Made by a program: the position numbers and the translations under genes | The notes under the pieces: model-generated | Databases searched by the model: none | What the model saw: only the letters and a program-made list of their open reading frames with translations | What the model was told of the DNA's origin: nothing | Shown: positions 11,879-23,315 of the stretch, in pieces | How positions within the stretch are numbered: position 1 is the stretch's first letter | How the letters are laid out: every line of letters starts with the position of its first letter | Assembly: GCA_037349315.1 (NCBI GenBank) | Contig: JBAIAC010000018.1 | Coordinates: 10,478,001-10,542,000, forward strand | Direction: 5' to 3' | Source: Chelydra serpentina | Taxonomy: Eukaryota > Chordata > Testudines > Chelydridae | DNA length: 64,000 nt

Positions 11879-12300
11879 TTAGAATTTAAGGCCAGGAGGT
11901 ACCACTCTATCATCTAGGCTGACCCCCTGTATTTCACAGGCCATCACCATCACCCAATGCCTAGATGCTAAACCAACAACTGAAATTAGACCAAGATAGT
12001 ACAGCCCTCAGAAGACTCAATTATATGTTACTGTCAGAGAACAGAAGGGATCAAGGTGCACATCAATGCCTGAGGCCTCTGCAATGGCAGGAAATTGATT
12101 AAGTAAGCTACCCTGATGAACCTGGACCCCAAGTGACCTGGACCCCAAGCTGAAGAGGAAGGCAAAAACCTCTCAAATTCACTGCCAATATGACCTGGGG
12201 GAAAATTCTTGTCTAACCCACATAGGGCAATCAGTTAGATCCAATAATCTGAGAGAGAGATAATGCTCTGTACCATCTCAGGGCACTGGCCTCCCCATCC
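11879..12300 (-). repeat. CR1 LINE 3' end
   Basis: Begins 'tagaatttaaggccaggagg' and continues 'catctaggctgaccccctgt', 'atatgacctgggggaaaatt' and 'gggcaatcagttagatcc'. In reverse orientation these are the 3' untranslated part of a CR1 element. It belongs to the same element as the endonuclease and ORF1 remains further right. Confidence 0.75.
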
Positions 12301-12368
12301 AGTGTCCCATCTCCAGCTGCGGCCAACTCTGATGCTTCAGAGGAAGGAGAGGAAAAAAAGATACTTTG

Positions 12369-13250
12369 GGGAAGCCGGAATCTTTTCCTGTATTACAACC
12401 ATGAGTGCTATTCTACCATGTTTCTGTAATCCCTATAATATTCAGTTTGACCTCCTGAACAAGTAATTCCAGTTCATCCATTTTATTGCCCAGTCTTCTT
12501 GCATTCATGTACAAGCACCAGCTGTTTTTCTTGTACTTCACCCAGTTTTCTAGCTGGATTAGTCAGAGTCCTTTTACTAACTGTATCGCCTGCCTGACTA
12601 CTACTGCCATATATATTTATATTTTCTTTCTCCTTGTTGTTCATACTGTTACCTTCTGGTGTTTCTTTATCCCTTACGTTATCTTAATTTAGCAGATTTT
12701 CCTCTTCCTGTGTATTGAAGCTGGGCATGAAGATTACACAAATCTCTCAGTCTTCTCCCCTCATTTCCTAGTTTAAAGCTGCTCCTATTAATCATGCCAG
12801 CCTTGATTCCAGATGGTTAATACCCCAGAAACTCAAGTGGAGTGGAGAAGAATCTTTTCTGTGAATGCCTCTCAATGGTTGATCATCCCAACTTTCTTCC
12901 TAGCACCATTCCTTGAGCCATATGTTAGTCTTCATTATCTTGTCACACTTTTGCCCTTCTTCTCTAGGAATTGGAAATATTCTGCTGAAGATCACCTGAG
13001 TTTCCACTTCTTTGAGTGTCTTACCCAGACTAATGCAATTGTCCTTGATTTATTCCAGTGAAAATATAGCAGTCTCATTTGTCCCGACATGCAGCACAAT
13101 TACTGGATTTTTCCCTGCTCTGATCAGGATCCTTTTCAGCCCCACATCCACATCTCAGAGCCTTGCTCCAGGCAAATGGCACAGTCATCTGTTCTATGGA
13201 TCTGGTCTGGTGACAGGCCTGACAATTCTTAGTATTGGTTAGTTCTCATG
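12369..13250 (-). pseudogene. CR1 LINE: ORF1 esterase-like part and start of ORF2 endonuclease
   Basis: Read on the minus strand, about 13067-13096 encodes VLHVGTNETA and is followed by IKDNCISLGKTLKEVETQVI and a WLKEWC block. This is the SGNH/esterase-like domain typical of CR1 ORF1. Further on, about 12417-12515 encodes NARRLGNKMDELELL and IIGITETW, the N-terminal motifs of the CR1 endonuclease. Several stops and frame changes show it is dead. The rest of the endonuclease and all of its reverse transcriptase are missing between 12369 and 12300, so the copy is internally deleted. Confidence 0.75.
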
Positions 13251-13254
13251 TTGT

Positions 13255-14050
13255 TGGCTTGGACAATGTAGAGTCCATCAAATGCATTATACACTTCCCT
13301 GTTGTTCTATCCTGATCTGGTGTGTTCTGGGGTAGGATGCCTGTGAGGGACAGGTATCTCTTTGTTCTGTTCAGCCATCGTGTTTTAGGTCTTCCGGAGG
13401 CTCTTTACCATCTTTCTTTCATCGGTCAAAGACGAGTCTTGCAGGGAAGTCCGTAGGCATTCAAATGACCATACCCCCTTAGAAAGCACTGAACAACCAT
13501 TTGATAGTGGTACCTGTTGAGTTAGAAAATGGATGTCTCCACTCAAGTAGAATTTGTACCATTTGATATTTTTATTCACTCAGAGATGCTTCGTTTGAGT
13601 GGTGTCCAACTTCTTTTCAGTCTTGACAGTGGGGGGGGGCATGTTTCAGTCCCACAGGTCGGACACTAATCACTGAAGCATTATGTACCTTCAGCTTTGC
13701 CTCTCTACTTAACAGAATTTAGTTTGACAAAGATGTTCTTGATGAGGTGCCCCATTCCTGATTAAGCTTTTTCAGTGCAAGCTTCAAGTTCTTTCTTGAT
13801 GCTACCCATGTAATTGACAATAGAGCTGAGGTAGGGGAAATCACTGACAATCTCAACTGGATTGCCACACACAGCATGGGCCCGCAGCATGTTCAAAATT
13901 GCCAACTGGGAGAATTGCTCAACTTGCTGCATTGAAGAGTTCTGGGGCAGCAATGCATCCTTGTCGAACATCCAACCTAATTCAGAAGAAGGCAGTTCTT
14001 TTTCCCACTTATGAGAACACAGCATGAGGAGTCATCAACAGACCCCTAAC
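13255..14050 (-). pseudogene. Second non-LTR retrotransposon fragment: reverse transcriptase C-terminal part
   Basis: Minus-strand reading gives FPYLSSIVNYMGSIKKELEA (about 13795-13855), a degraded equivalent of the 'Y-LGS...DG...E...R--KA' motif of LINE reverse transcriptases. It is followed by remnants of the 'V..LLYGSETW...KLD..Q...LR' region (about 13570-13700) and a GRPKTRW-like end near 13390. It has frameshifts and stops. It sits inside the CR1 relic, between ORF1 pieces, and so inserted after it. The clade is uncertain. Confidence 0.6.
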
Positions 14051-14109
14051 AGACAGAACATTCTACAGAGCTTATCAGGCAGGCCTGTGAGTTTCAAGAT
14101 CCGACAAAG

Positions 14110-14720
14110 TCAGACAAACGTGGCCTTGATTCTTAGAATACAATTCTTCTTAGTGTGCAGCCCCCAATCATATAGACCTGTCCTTTTCTGATGTTGATAT
14201 GAATCTGTCTTATATTCTCTCTCACAGTCCCCTGTACACCTTTGGCTCTGGACCTTGCCTGTCTCCATTGTCTCTCCCTCTCTTCTGCAGAGACTGGCTT
14301 TCCTTTTTTTCTTCCGTGCCACCCCATCTTCTGCCTGTTTTTCTTCCTTGTTCCACAAGGCAGCAAACCTGTTACTCAATTCTAATTTACCTCCATTAGC
14401 TGGTCTCCTGTGCCTTCTCCTTGTGGTCACATTCTTCCATGGGTCACCTCCTCTTCTGGCAGTCTGCATTCCAGGTCCTTTTGTTTGTCTCTGCAAACAT
14501 TGTTCTGTCTGAATCATCAATTCTCCTCTCCATCACTGTCTTCAGCTTTATCTCTAATCATTAGAGATGATGGCGGAGAAGATCTATCAGGTGGCATTTC
14601 TTGCATAAGTAGCTTCTGTCAGATACTCACTCAAGGGTCATATACATCCCAAAACTTTTGCTTCCAACCATCTTTGTCTCCTCTCCTCCTTGAGTCAATT
14701 CCAGTGCTGCCTCAGTAGCC
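14110..14720 (-). pseudogene. CR1 LINE ORF1, N-terminal part
   Basis: The minus-strand frame 14520-14110 (136 codons) contains LSNRFAAL at 14356-14379, a motif of CR1 ORF1 proteins, in a basic context (TRRRHRRP). The esterase-like continuation is displaced to about 13250 and lower by the inserted LINE fragment. The start is not identifiable and the frame is relic. Confidence 0.6.
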
Positions 14721-15990
14721 ATCATCATCTTCTCTTCCTAGTTCCTACTCCTAGAGAAAAAGAGAGGACAAAAATCCCATCACCCCCAAACTCTTACCTA
14801 CAAATTCCCTCAGAAACTCCACTGTTAGCTGCAAGCTGTTTGCTGCAATTGTGGTGGTGATTTTTGCAGCGGTGATGTGGAACTGGACTGAAACTCCAGT
14901 TTGTTTCCTATAGCCTACCAAACAGCTATCAGATCATAACAAATGTGTTTACTAATGACTTGGGCAGAATGAATTCAAATTGGAAACCTAAAGGTAAAAA
15001 ATCTCTGTGTGCCAATTCCAGTTCCGGGAGTTTCCCAGTCCCTCCTTTCTGAGCTGTCTGAAGAATGCGCAATTTCTAGAAAGACCTAAATTTTTCTTCT
15101 TTTTGCCTTCCTCTGAGCATTGAAAGGAGTAGTCTCTAAGATGGATTCCTGAAGCATTCAGAGCTATTCCTGCACTATTGGTCTCAAAAATGCCTGGAAA
15201 CTGTTCAGATGATGCATGTTTGTAGCTGAGCTCCAGTCATGGAAGAGTCCCTCTGTTTGGCTATAGATATTCTGCAATGGGCAAAAAATTAAAACAAGCA
15301 GAAAAACTAGAACATGAGCAGTGCTAAATTGAACCTTGGTTCTTAATAGAGTTGAACAAGTAGTAAAAATAGTCTCCTGGCAGAACTGTTAGCATAAACT
15401 GTGTAATTTTAGCAAATATTAGAGAGTGAAAAGTGAATTCTGAATTAATAAATGTCACTATTTGTACCGTAAACCTGATTCTAAGTGTTATGTTCGTCTC
15501 GTTGGAAAGCAGAAACACACCATGTAACCTATGAATTGGTGCTGGGTGACAGACAAATGTCTGCAATAATAATGTTGATTGAAAACTAGAAGTTCAAACA
15601 TATAATGTACTACTTACAAATGATCTACAGACCAGGAATTTTTAAACAGAATTCTTCATCATAACATTTTAATAACCAAATGTATTTGAGAAAGAAGTAA
15701 CACTTTGTACACAATCTGCAAACAAAAAAAAAGAGGTAAAATTAATCAGATAAATTCTTCACTCCAAATTCTTCATGCAGCTCTAGCTAAGAATATAAAA
15801 TATCATTGCTTGTTAAGTGAAAAGGGATAAAACTAGTAGGGAAAATGTTTTAGCATCTAATCCTACAGGAGTTTAGGATTAGGCATGTAGAGGTATTATA
15901 AACAATGGAGAATTTATTTCATCACTAAAATTTGCCCATAATGTGTAGTTGACCTCTGTTTAAGAATTTACATTAATACAGAACATTGTA
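14720..15990. other. Unassigned sequence
   Basis: AT-rich from about 15200 onward; no repeat or gene could be assigned. Upstream (5') CR1 sequence may extend into the first few hundred bases. Confidence 0.3.
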
Positions 15991-15999
15991 GTAATTGAA

Positions 16000-16235
16000 G
16001 CAGCAACAGTTGTTGTTGTTCCTTGCATTTCAATAGTGTTTAGAGGTCCCAGCTGAAATCAGGGCACTGTACAAAATATATGTACAAATACAAAGTAAGA
16101 GACAGTCCCTACCCTGAAGAGTTTAAACAGACAGGACAGACAAAGGGTGGAAGAAAAGAAACCTATTATCCTCATTTTACAGGTAAGGAACTGAGTCATA
16201 GCGAGATTAAGAGCCAGATAAGGATAGCAAACCAC
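16000..16235 (-). repeat. MIR/L2-type SINE relic
   Basis: The tail block 'gggcactgtacaaaatatat', 'agacagtccctaccc' and the core 'cattttacaggtaaggaact' occur in the order of a reverse-oriented MIR element. Confidence 0.65.
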
Positions 16236-16475
16236 ACTCCATATTTAGTCCCATTGGGTCCAATGGGACTATTTGTGGATTAAAGCACTATTCAACATGA
16301 ACAGGAGGATCACAGTCTGTATTCAGATTTTTCTTTCTATAACTATTCTCTAATATTCATTAAAAATATTGCTGTTTCAGGAACATTCCTGCCAGTAAAC
16401 CTATTTGCCATAGTAACTGTAGAAAATGAATGTAAAAGAAGCACAAACACAAAGTAAATTTACTTAAAATTTAGG

Positions 16476-16562
16476 ACAGTATTTGGTCCTGCCATGAGGG
16501 CAGGAGGCTGGACTCTTGAGGTCCCTTCCAGCCCTAGAATCTATGAATATCTATAAATATGA
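16476..16562 (+). repeat. CR1-type 3' tail
   Basis: 'ggctggactcttgaggtccc' and 'ttccagccctagaatctatg' match the CR1 3' end, which is also the tail used by the turtle SINE. Ends in short ATGAATA-like units. Confidence 0.7.
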
Positions 16563-16564
16563 AT

Positions 16565-19500
16565 AAAAACTCAGTTGTTCACAGGATTTTTTGTACAGTT
16601 GTCCAGCAGTCTGAGTTTTTCTTTTAAAACATTGTAAGACCATACCCAAAATTACAATACAGCTGTGAATATGCAGTGGTCACAATTTAAAGGTCAGTAT
16701 TTAACCAGAGTTATCACCCAATGATATCTGAGATACTACCTTATTTACAGATACTGGGGGAAATATTGTTCTGTGTTCTATGTAAGGAAATGCTGTGGTA
16801 TCTCAGACACAGATGCAGGGAAGCATTGATTTTTAATGGCAGTCCCTGTATTATAAATGTGAAGAAATCAAGCATGGTTTTTCAATAAACCCTACCACTA
16901 GGGAGCTCTCCTGATTGTCTAGATGGGTCTCCGTGCATGAAAAGGTCAGCAGAAATCAGTTCAAATCCTTTCTTGCCTATAGTATGGATCTGGCTGTGGA
17001 GTGGTTTCCACGTCTGCACTACTCAAATACATTGTGCCAAATCCTGCACACTTTACTCATGTGAGTCGACACACTGACCTCAACTGGATGACTCCTATGA
17101 GTAAATGAGCAAACTCTGGCCCCTTGTCAGTGTGAAAACAAATAACCCCATGTCTGGACTCAGATTTAAGTTTGTGTTTTTGGTTCATGGTGTCTTGTTC
17201 TAGCTGCCAAACACAGACTGTCAGCCTAACTGGAACTAAAGTTATCTGAAACACATTTATCTTGTTGTTGGAAGGCCAAGAACCAGATAATCCAAAAAAC
17301 TGTTGCACTATGGCTTATCCCAGAAAATGTTTTTGCAAAAAATTTCTGTATCATACAAAGGCCAAAGATCATATGACTTCTGTTCTCGGCTCTCTTTCAA
17401 ATCCTGTTTACCGTCACCAGAAGGTTAGATTGCTGAAGGAAGCAGTGGGGGTTATAGCTTGCAGTCATATGTTTTATGCATCTCGCTCAAATGAAAGTCA
17501 TGTGGCACACCTCATTTTCTGTTGTGGCACACCACATAGTGTGATATATAACTATTATCTTGTGGTAGAAAACAGCTGAATATCAGATGTGTGACATGCC
17601 TGCTGTTTCACTGACGTGCAAGCCAAATGCCACAAAATTCTGCAGTCTCCTCTTAAATATTGGAAAAACAATTTCCATTCTAGTCTTTCATTTACAGGGC
17701 TGAATTTTCAATTATTTATGCCTAGGATACTTGAATGAAAATGGCATTTAGGCACCATGGTCTTGATCCCTCAAAGCAATTTAAATATGCAAGTAGTCCC
17801 ATTGACCCTTGTAGACTACTCACATGCTTAAGTGCTTGGCTGAATAAGGACCCATCAGTATCTTATATGTCCTCTGGATGCCCAAACACAATTTCCATAA
17901 GGGAGTGCCTAACAGTGAGATTTCCCCAAGAGACCTGGATCTGACTGTCAAAACTCAGGAGTGAATTGAGGGAATATTACAGCCCAAAAGCATCTTAGTG
18001 GGAAAAAAACAACAATTTTTGGTTTTATTGGTTTTAAAAATACATATAAAATGCCAGTTTAAGGCATTCATTGAATGTTAAAATGAAATACTAAAAGTAA
18101 TCCCATTTGTACGAAGCAGCTTCACTTTTGCACAGGTGAGGATCTTTGGAGGGCTAACAAACTTTAAAAAATGTGTTCCTTCCTACTAGAGAGGAAATTT
18201 ACCAAAGAGGTAAGTTGTTTGTGCCCGAATGACCATTTATTGTGACATACATAGCTAGTATATTCTTGGGACTTAATTTGGGTATCAAATATTCTAGTTG
18301 GGAAAATTGATGGAGCAGGATGGATTATAAAATGGCTATGAATCTGAAGCATTGAAATTTAGCTTAATCTGGAGCTATCTACTATCACTTTTTTTAATAG
18401 CTTGGCAGTTTTCCCATTGGGCAAACTAAATGCAGTTAAAGATCTGCAATTGTTCATTTTCCGTAAACATGCTTAGGCAAGTAACTAAGCCAACTAAGTC
18501 AGTTTATGCACTAGGTATCGCACCTGCTGTTCTGGGGCTTAAGTGAAGCAGTTTCCACAGAAACCTACAAACACTAACTGGGGAAATTGAAATAAAAATG
18601 TTGGTTTGATAATACTGAACAAGGAGTCTATTAGGAGGCTATAGAGAAGAAAAGCATCCCAAAAGTTTGGGTAACCTGAATGCCTGAAATGTAGAGAACT
18701 AGAGATGGCCAGCTCAGAGGAGGGGAGGAGGAGTTACTGAGCCAGGAGCCTGACAGACATGCCATCCACAAGTCCAGAAAAGTATGTATGTGCAAACAGC
18801 CCTGATAAGTGCATTTAGGAGATGGGAGTTGTCTTCCAGCATCAGTAGGCGATATAGCTCCTTGGATGCCCTTTACCAGCTGAAATAATATCAGAGATGC
18901 AAAATCCATTTGCATCCCAGTGAAAGAAGCCCAGATGACCCGAAACACCCAGTATCACAGAAGGGCTGTCTGACATTTCATACATGAAATCTATATAAAA
19001 TACTAGACTTCTGGGGTGGTCAGAATGGGAGAACTTTCTTTTTAGTTATTTCAAACCAAATTGCTCCAAATTGAGCCTACCTGGCTTTATTAGGGTTGCG
19101 CAAGATGTATTTCAGTGAAGAATTTGCCCCACCGAGTTCAATTTCCAAAGATATCATTTTGGATGACTTAAATACATCCTAGGTTCAGTGCAAAGCACAT
19201 CCAAAGATACACCCAATAATATCACTTCAATGAGGGCCCCACCACTGGAGGAACCGCTTGGATACTGACGGACTGGATGAGCGGATTAAAAGGTGCTTGG
19301 CAATTTACAGGCAATAAGGCAAAGCTTTAGTTGTTTTGCCCAATGGGAAAATAGTAACCCTGCCTGTTAGCTGAAGAGAAACAGCTGAGATTCTGTAGTG
19401 AGGGGAGCTATAGAAAAACATAGGATGGCTAGGGAAGAGGAATATGGGATGTGAAGGAGGAAATAAGTGACAAAAATCATAGCAGCACAAAGATTCTAGT

Positions 19501-20440
19501 TCTGGGTCTGATTTTTTTTTAATCATCATAAATCTGAACCTTTTAGGTACTTCCAAGAACAAAGAAAATCACTCAGCTTAAATACAGATGGTTATCTCTC
19601 TAGGTACCATAGGACATGTTTTAGTGTAATTTATTACTAAAGAGTTAAGGATGTTTTATTTGACAGAAAACAGACAGAATAAAGAATTAACATCTTAACT
19701 GAGAGAAACATGCTCCCTCTTCATAAGGGTCCCGCTGGTATCAGGCTACTGCACTTTGGCTGTCAACTCCATAGAAGTGCAGTATACTCCCCCTCGCCCC
19801 TTGTTTCTAGCATGCCCTTGGCTATATAACACACAAAATACTTGGCTCACAAAACCCACTTATGATGAACAAGGAAATGGAGCAGGCTTTTTGTACTTTC
19901 TGTAATGTGGTTCCAACATCCTGTCCTGCAACTGACCTTAAAAGCCTGAAGTTTTAGTGTGTAATGCTCTCTTCCTGGCAAAGAACTCAGTATAAAGAAT
20001 GGCCAGGTGATTTTCTTGCCATCATATTACACCTGCTTAAGCCAAAAATCTTAATTGAAGACACAGAGCAATCTGAAGTGACTTTTCATTATGGTATCTT
20101 TACTTTTTCACTATGTAATCAGTCTATCCAGACAGCAGTAATTTTGCTTGTGTGTGTCAGTTCAATGCACAGTTCTATTTTTTCCACGAGAAACAGATGG
20201 TTGATCACCAGTTTATTGCAAGCAACCATGGATTTTTTGTGTGTGTTTTGTTTTGTTTATTTCAGTTAATAGAAAGATTCTTCAAGTTCGCAGGCTCTTC
20301 AGGATGTGACTCAGTTCCAGATAGCTAATCTGAAGAAATAATGTGGTTTTTTGTTTTGTTTTTTTGTAGAACAGAAGATCCAATCCAAATATAAGGGTGT
20401 TTTTTTCCAATGACTTCAATCAGAGCAGGATTGGGGCGAG
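16565..20440. other. Long AT-rich unassigned stretch
   Basis: Apart from a CATTGA-family fragment at 17755-17865 ('agtcccattgacccttgtag', 'cacatgcttaagtgct') I see no repeat that I can name. Open frames of up to about 105 codons have no supporting features. Confidence 0.35.
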
Positions 20441-21336
20441 AGAATTATTTTAGTATTTGAAGTTAGACAATGATATGAAAGATAAGGAGGGGTGGGCATG
20501 AGGATGCAGGTGGTATAGATGCCTGTAACACTGCAGACCCAAAGGCTGCTTTGGCGGAAGAGACTTGGACCAAAGTGTAATGATTTGTGAAAGTGTGGAC
20601 AGAACTCTAGGTTGCTACCTTACAAATGTCCTGCATATGTCCTTCTTGAAGATTGTGCTCATTGTCCTATCAGGGGAGGGAGTTGTCAACTGATAGCAAA
20701 GGAGAGCACAGTCAGAAATCCATGTAGAGAGTTTCTGAACAGATATCACTTGGCCCTGTGTTCACTCTGCTATAGCAACAAATACTCAAGGTGATTTCCT
20801 AATCAGTTTTAGGATAGATAGAACGCCAATGTTTGTCTGACGTAGGGAGAATGAAGTCTTCTCTCCTTGCTGGAGGCATGAGGTTTTGGGAAGAATACCA
20901 GTAAGTGAATTGATTTGTTTATGTGGAACTCAGAAATTACCTTTTGAGATGAATTTTGGGTGGAGGTGAAAGGATACCTTTTCTTTATGAAATGGAGCAT
21001 ATGGCAGGTTGGCCATGAGGATCCCCAGTTCACCCACCCTTTTGGCTGATGTAATGATGACTCGGAAGGTGACCTTCATAGATAGGTGACCTAGTAAATG
21101 TGGAAAGTATGAGACTGTGGTCCAACTGTGACACTGGCTTCATTACTGGTGGAAAGGTCTTAGTCAAGCCCTTAGGAATCTGGTTGATACCAAATGAGTA
21201 AAAATATAATGGTTATCTATTGAAGGATGGCATGCATTGATTGCTGGTCGGTGGACCCACAGCAAGCTAATGGAAAGGCCTGACATCTTGAGAGTGAGGA
21301 GATAGTTTAAGATAGCAGGCATACCCGCTGACCCTG

Positions 21337-21718
21337 ATGATAAGCAGGGCCGGCTCCAGGCACCAGCTTTCCAGACTGGTGCTTGGGGCGGCATCGAGAA
21401 TGGGGTGGCAGTCCAAGTCCTGAGGCAGCAATTTGGCAGCAGGTCCGCTCTTCCCGCCACCAAATTGCCGCCGCGGGACTCGGACTGCTGCCCCATTCTC
21501 ACCTGCTGCGGCGACAATGGGGCGGCAGGTACGCTGCTCTTCCCTTGTCGCTGCGGACTGGGACTGCCTGCGTCGGGGAGCCCCGCCCCCGATGCAAGCA
21601 GGCGTCGGGGGTGGGACCCCGTGACGCCTGCTTGGGGTGGCAAAATTGTCGGGGGCGGGGCGGGGCCACGGCAACTGCTTGGGGTGGCAAAATTGTGAGA
21701 GCTGCCCCTGATGATAAG
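21337..21718. mobile_element. Non-autonomous hAT-type element with perfect 8-bp target duplication
   Basis: The element (21345-21710, 366 bp) starts CAGGGCCGGCTCCAGG and ends GAGCTGCCCCTG. It is flanked on both sides by ATGATAAG (21337-21344 and 21711-21718). CAGGG...CCCTG ends and an 8-bp duplication are hallmarks of hAT transposons. The body is GC-rich (with CpG) and codes for nothing credible; overlapping open frames on both strands reflect composition only. Confidence 0.85.
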
Positions 21719-22000
21719 TGGTTCTGTTGCACCCAAATAGGGAAATGCTTCCATTTGGCTAGATAACACTTTCTGGTAGAATGTTTCCTGCTGTGATTAA
21801 GAGTAGTTTGTTCGGCCTCACAACATTAACAGCCAAAGCATGATGCACGCCCGCATACCAAGCCATTAGGTAAAGAGAGCCCAGGTTGGAATGTCTGGTC
21901 TTGCCATTGTCCTGCGTTAGGTTGGAGTTTGTGAGTGACTTGATTTATCAGAGGGGGATTTGCCTGTTAGAAGCCAATTTTAACATATGGGTAGACATTT

Positions 22001-22295
22001 TGGGTACGTCTATACTACCCGCCTGATTCGGCGGGTAGCAATCGATCTTCTGGGATCGATTTATCGTGTCTCATCTAGACGCGATAAATCAATCCCAGAA
22101 GTGCTCGCCGTCGACACCGGTACTCCTGCTCCACGCGAGGAGTAAGCGGAGTCGACGGGGGAGCCTGCCTGCTGCGGTGTGGACCCGCGGTAAGTGCTTT
22201 TTAGTTCGAACTAAGATACTTTGACTTCAGCTACATTATTCATGTAGCTGAAGTTGCGTATCTTAGTTCGACACCCCCCCTAGTGTGGACCAGCC
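22001..22295. mobile_element. Palindrome-rich MITE-like DNA element
   Basis: Ends TGGGTACGTCTATACTA and TAGTGTGGACCAGCCA form imperfect inverted repeats. Two internal palindromes occur: one around 'gcgataaat' (about 22054-22094) and one of about 69 bp ('gttcgaactaagatac' ... 'gtatcttagttcgac', 22204-22272). The same architecture is found twice at 35598-36172. Superfamily not certain (PIF/Harbinger-like is one option). Confidence 0.7.
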
Positions 22296-22934
22296 ATTTG
22301 TCTCATCTGTGCTGCCACCTTTAAGAAGACCTTCATAAAGACCCTGGGTGCTGTTGCCAGACACAGGCAGTGGAGAAAGAGAAAATCGATGGTGTAACCA
22401 AAGTAGATGATATCTGTTATACATCTCCAGTTGTGGGCACAGAATGCTAGACGGCCACCAAAACAGACTTCAGAAACAGCTGGGGATGGCATAATTGTTA
22501 GGTCACAACTTCCAAGTGTCCTGTCAAAAGTAACCTTTAGCTGGTGGATGATGTTCAGATTGGGGTGCATGGGGCTCCATACATTGGTCTCTGTGCCCTT
22601 TGATGCTTGTGTGGTAGTCTGTATGGTGGTTGGTAGTAGAAGCTCTGTGGAAGAGGCCTTGACTTATATACCTGTTTATGGTGCTTCCTCTTCGGGGCCA
22701 GACCATACATGTCCTGAAGTCTTTTAACAAGGGCAAAGACTCATCCATTTTCTTGTTGAAGAGATTGGTTTTATCAAAGGCCAAGTGCTCAGTGGAGTTC
22801 TGAACCTCCCTGGGGAACTCTTAAGCGTGAAACCACGACTCTTGCTATAGATCCTGATGCAGTATTGGCTGCAGCCTCCTGTTCCTGGTCAAATTTAAAA
22901 TGATATACAAAGGATTCAGTGAATAAAGCTTTTA

Positions 22935-23140
22935 TATATATAATATCGTTATTGTGCCCTAGTCCACAAGGCCTGAATCATCAAGATTCTTAAACATGTG
23001 CCCAGGTTTAAGCACAAGAGTTTAATGAGTCTACTCATGTCTTTAAAGGTAGGTATATGCTTAGGGTACCTAGAGGATTTGAAACCAAACACAGCAATAG
23101 TTTGTGAAGCAAAAATTACTGGCCAGCAAGGAAGAACGTT
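22935..23140. other. Unassigned AT-rich spacer
   Basis: Contains a CATTGA-family-like block at about 22955-23060 ('cacaaggcctgaatcatcaa', 'cccaggtttaagcac'). Nothing else is recognised. Confidence 0.3.
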
Positions 23141-23141
23141 G

Positions 23142-23315
23142 AGGGATAGCTCAGTGGTTTGAGCATTGGCCTGCTAAACCCAGGGTTGTGAGTTCAATCC
23201 TTGAGGGGGCCATTTAGGGATCTGGGGCAAAAATTGGGGATTGGTCCTGCTTTGAGCAGGGGGTTGGACTAGATGACCTCCTAAGGTCCCTTCCAATCCT
23301 ATGATTCTGTGATTC
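23142..23315 (+). repeat. Turtle tRNA-derived SINE with CR1-like tail
   Basis: The 5' half has pol III promoter boxes: A box 'tagctcagtggtttgagca' (from 23147) and B box 'ggttgtgagttcaatcc' (about 23184-23200). The middle has 'ccatttagggatctggggca', and the 3' tail 'ggttggactagatgacctcc' and 'aggtcccttccaatcctatg' is that of CR1 LINEs, whose machinery is thought to mobilise it. It is the best lineage marker in the window, known from cryptodiran turtles. Confidence 0.85.

Larger units (their letters stand above)
20450..22930 (-). mobile_element. Decayed retroelement interrupted by two GC-rich DNA elements
   Basis: The minus-strand frame 22784-22524 includes FDKTNLFNKKMDESL and LLKDFRT. I recall these from gag-like proteins of DIRS/Gypsy-type retrotransposons of reptiles and amphibians. 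Flanking sequence from about 20450 has the same unusual composition and seems continuous around the insertions at 21345-21710 and 22001-22295. No intact gene remains. Class and boundaries are uncertain. Confidence 0.4.

Noticed and set aside
21164..21769. Open frames of 63-201 codons on both strands
   Set aside because: They lie across the CpG-rich hAT element and its junctions; multiple frames are open simultaneously, which is a composition effect.
23147..23200. tRNA-like sequence with A and B boxes
   Set aside because: The boxes belong to the head of a tRNA-derived SINE with a CR1 tail. No functional tRNA gene with a complete acceptor stem is present.
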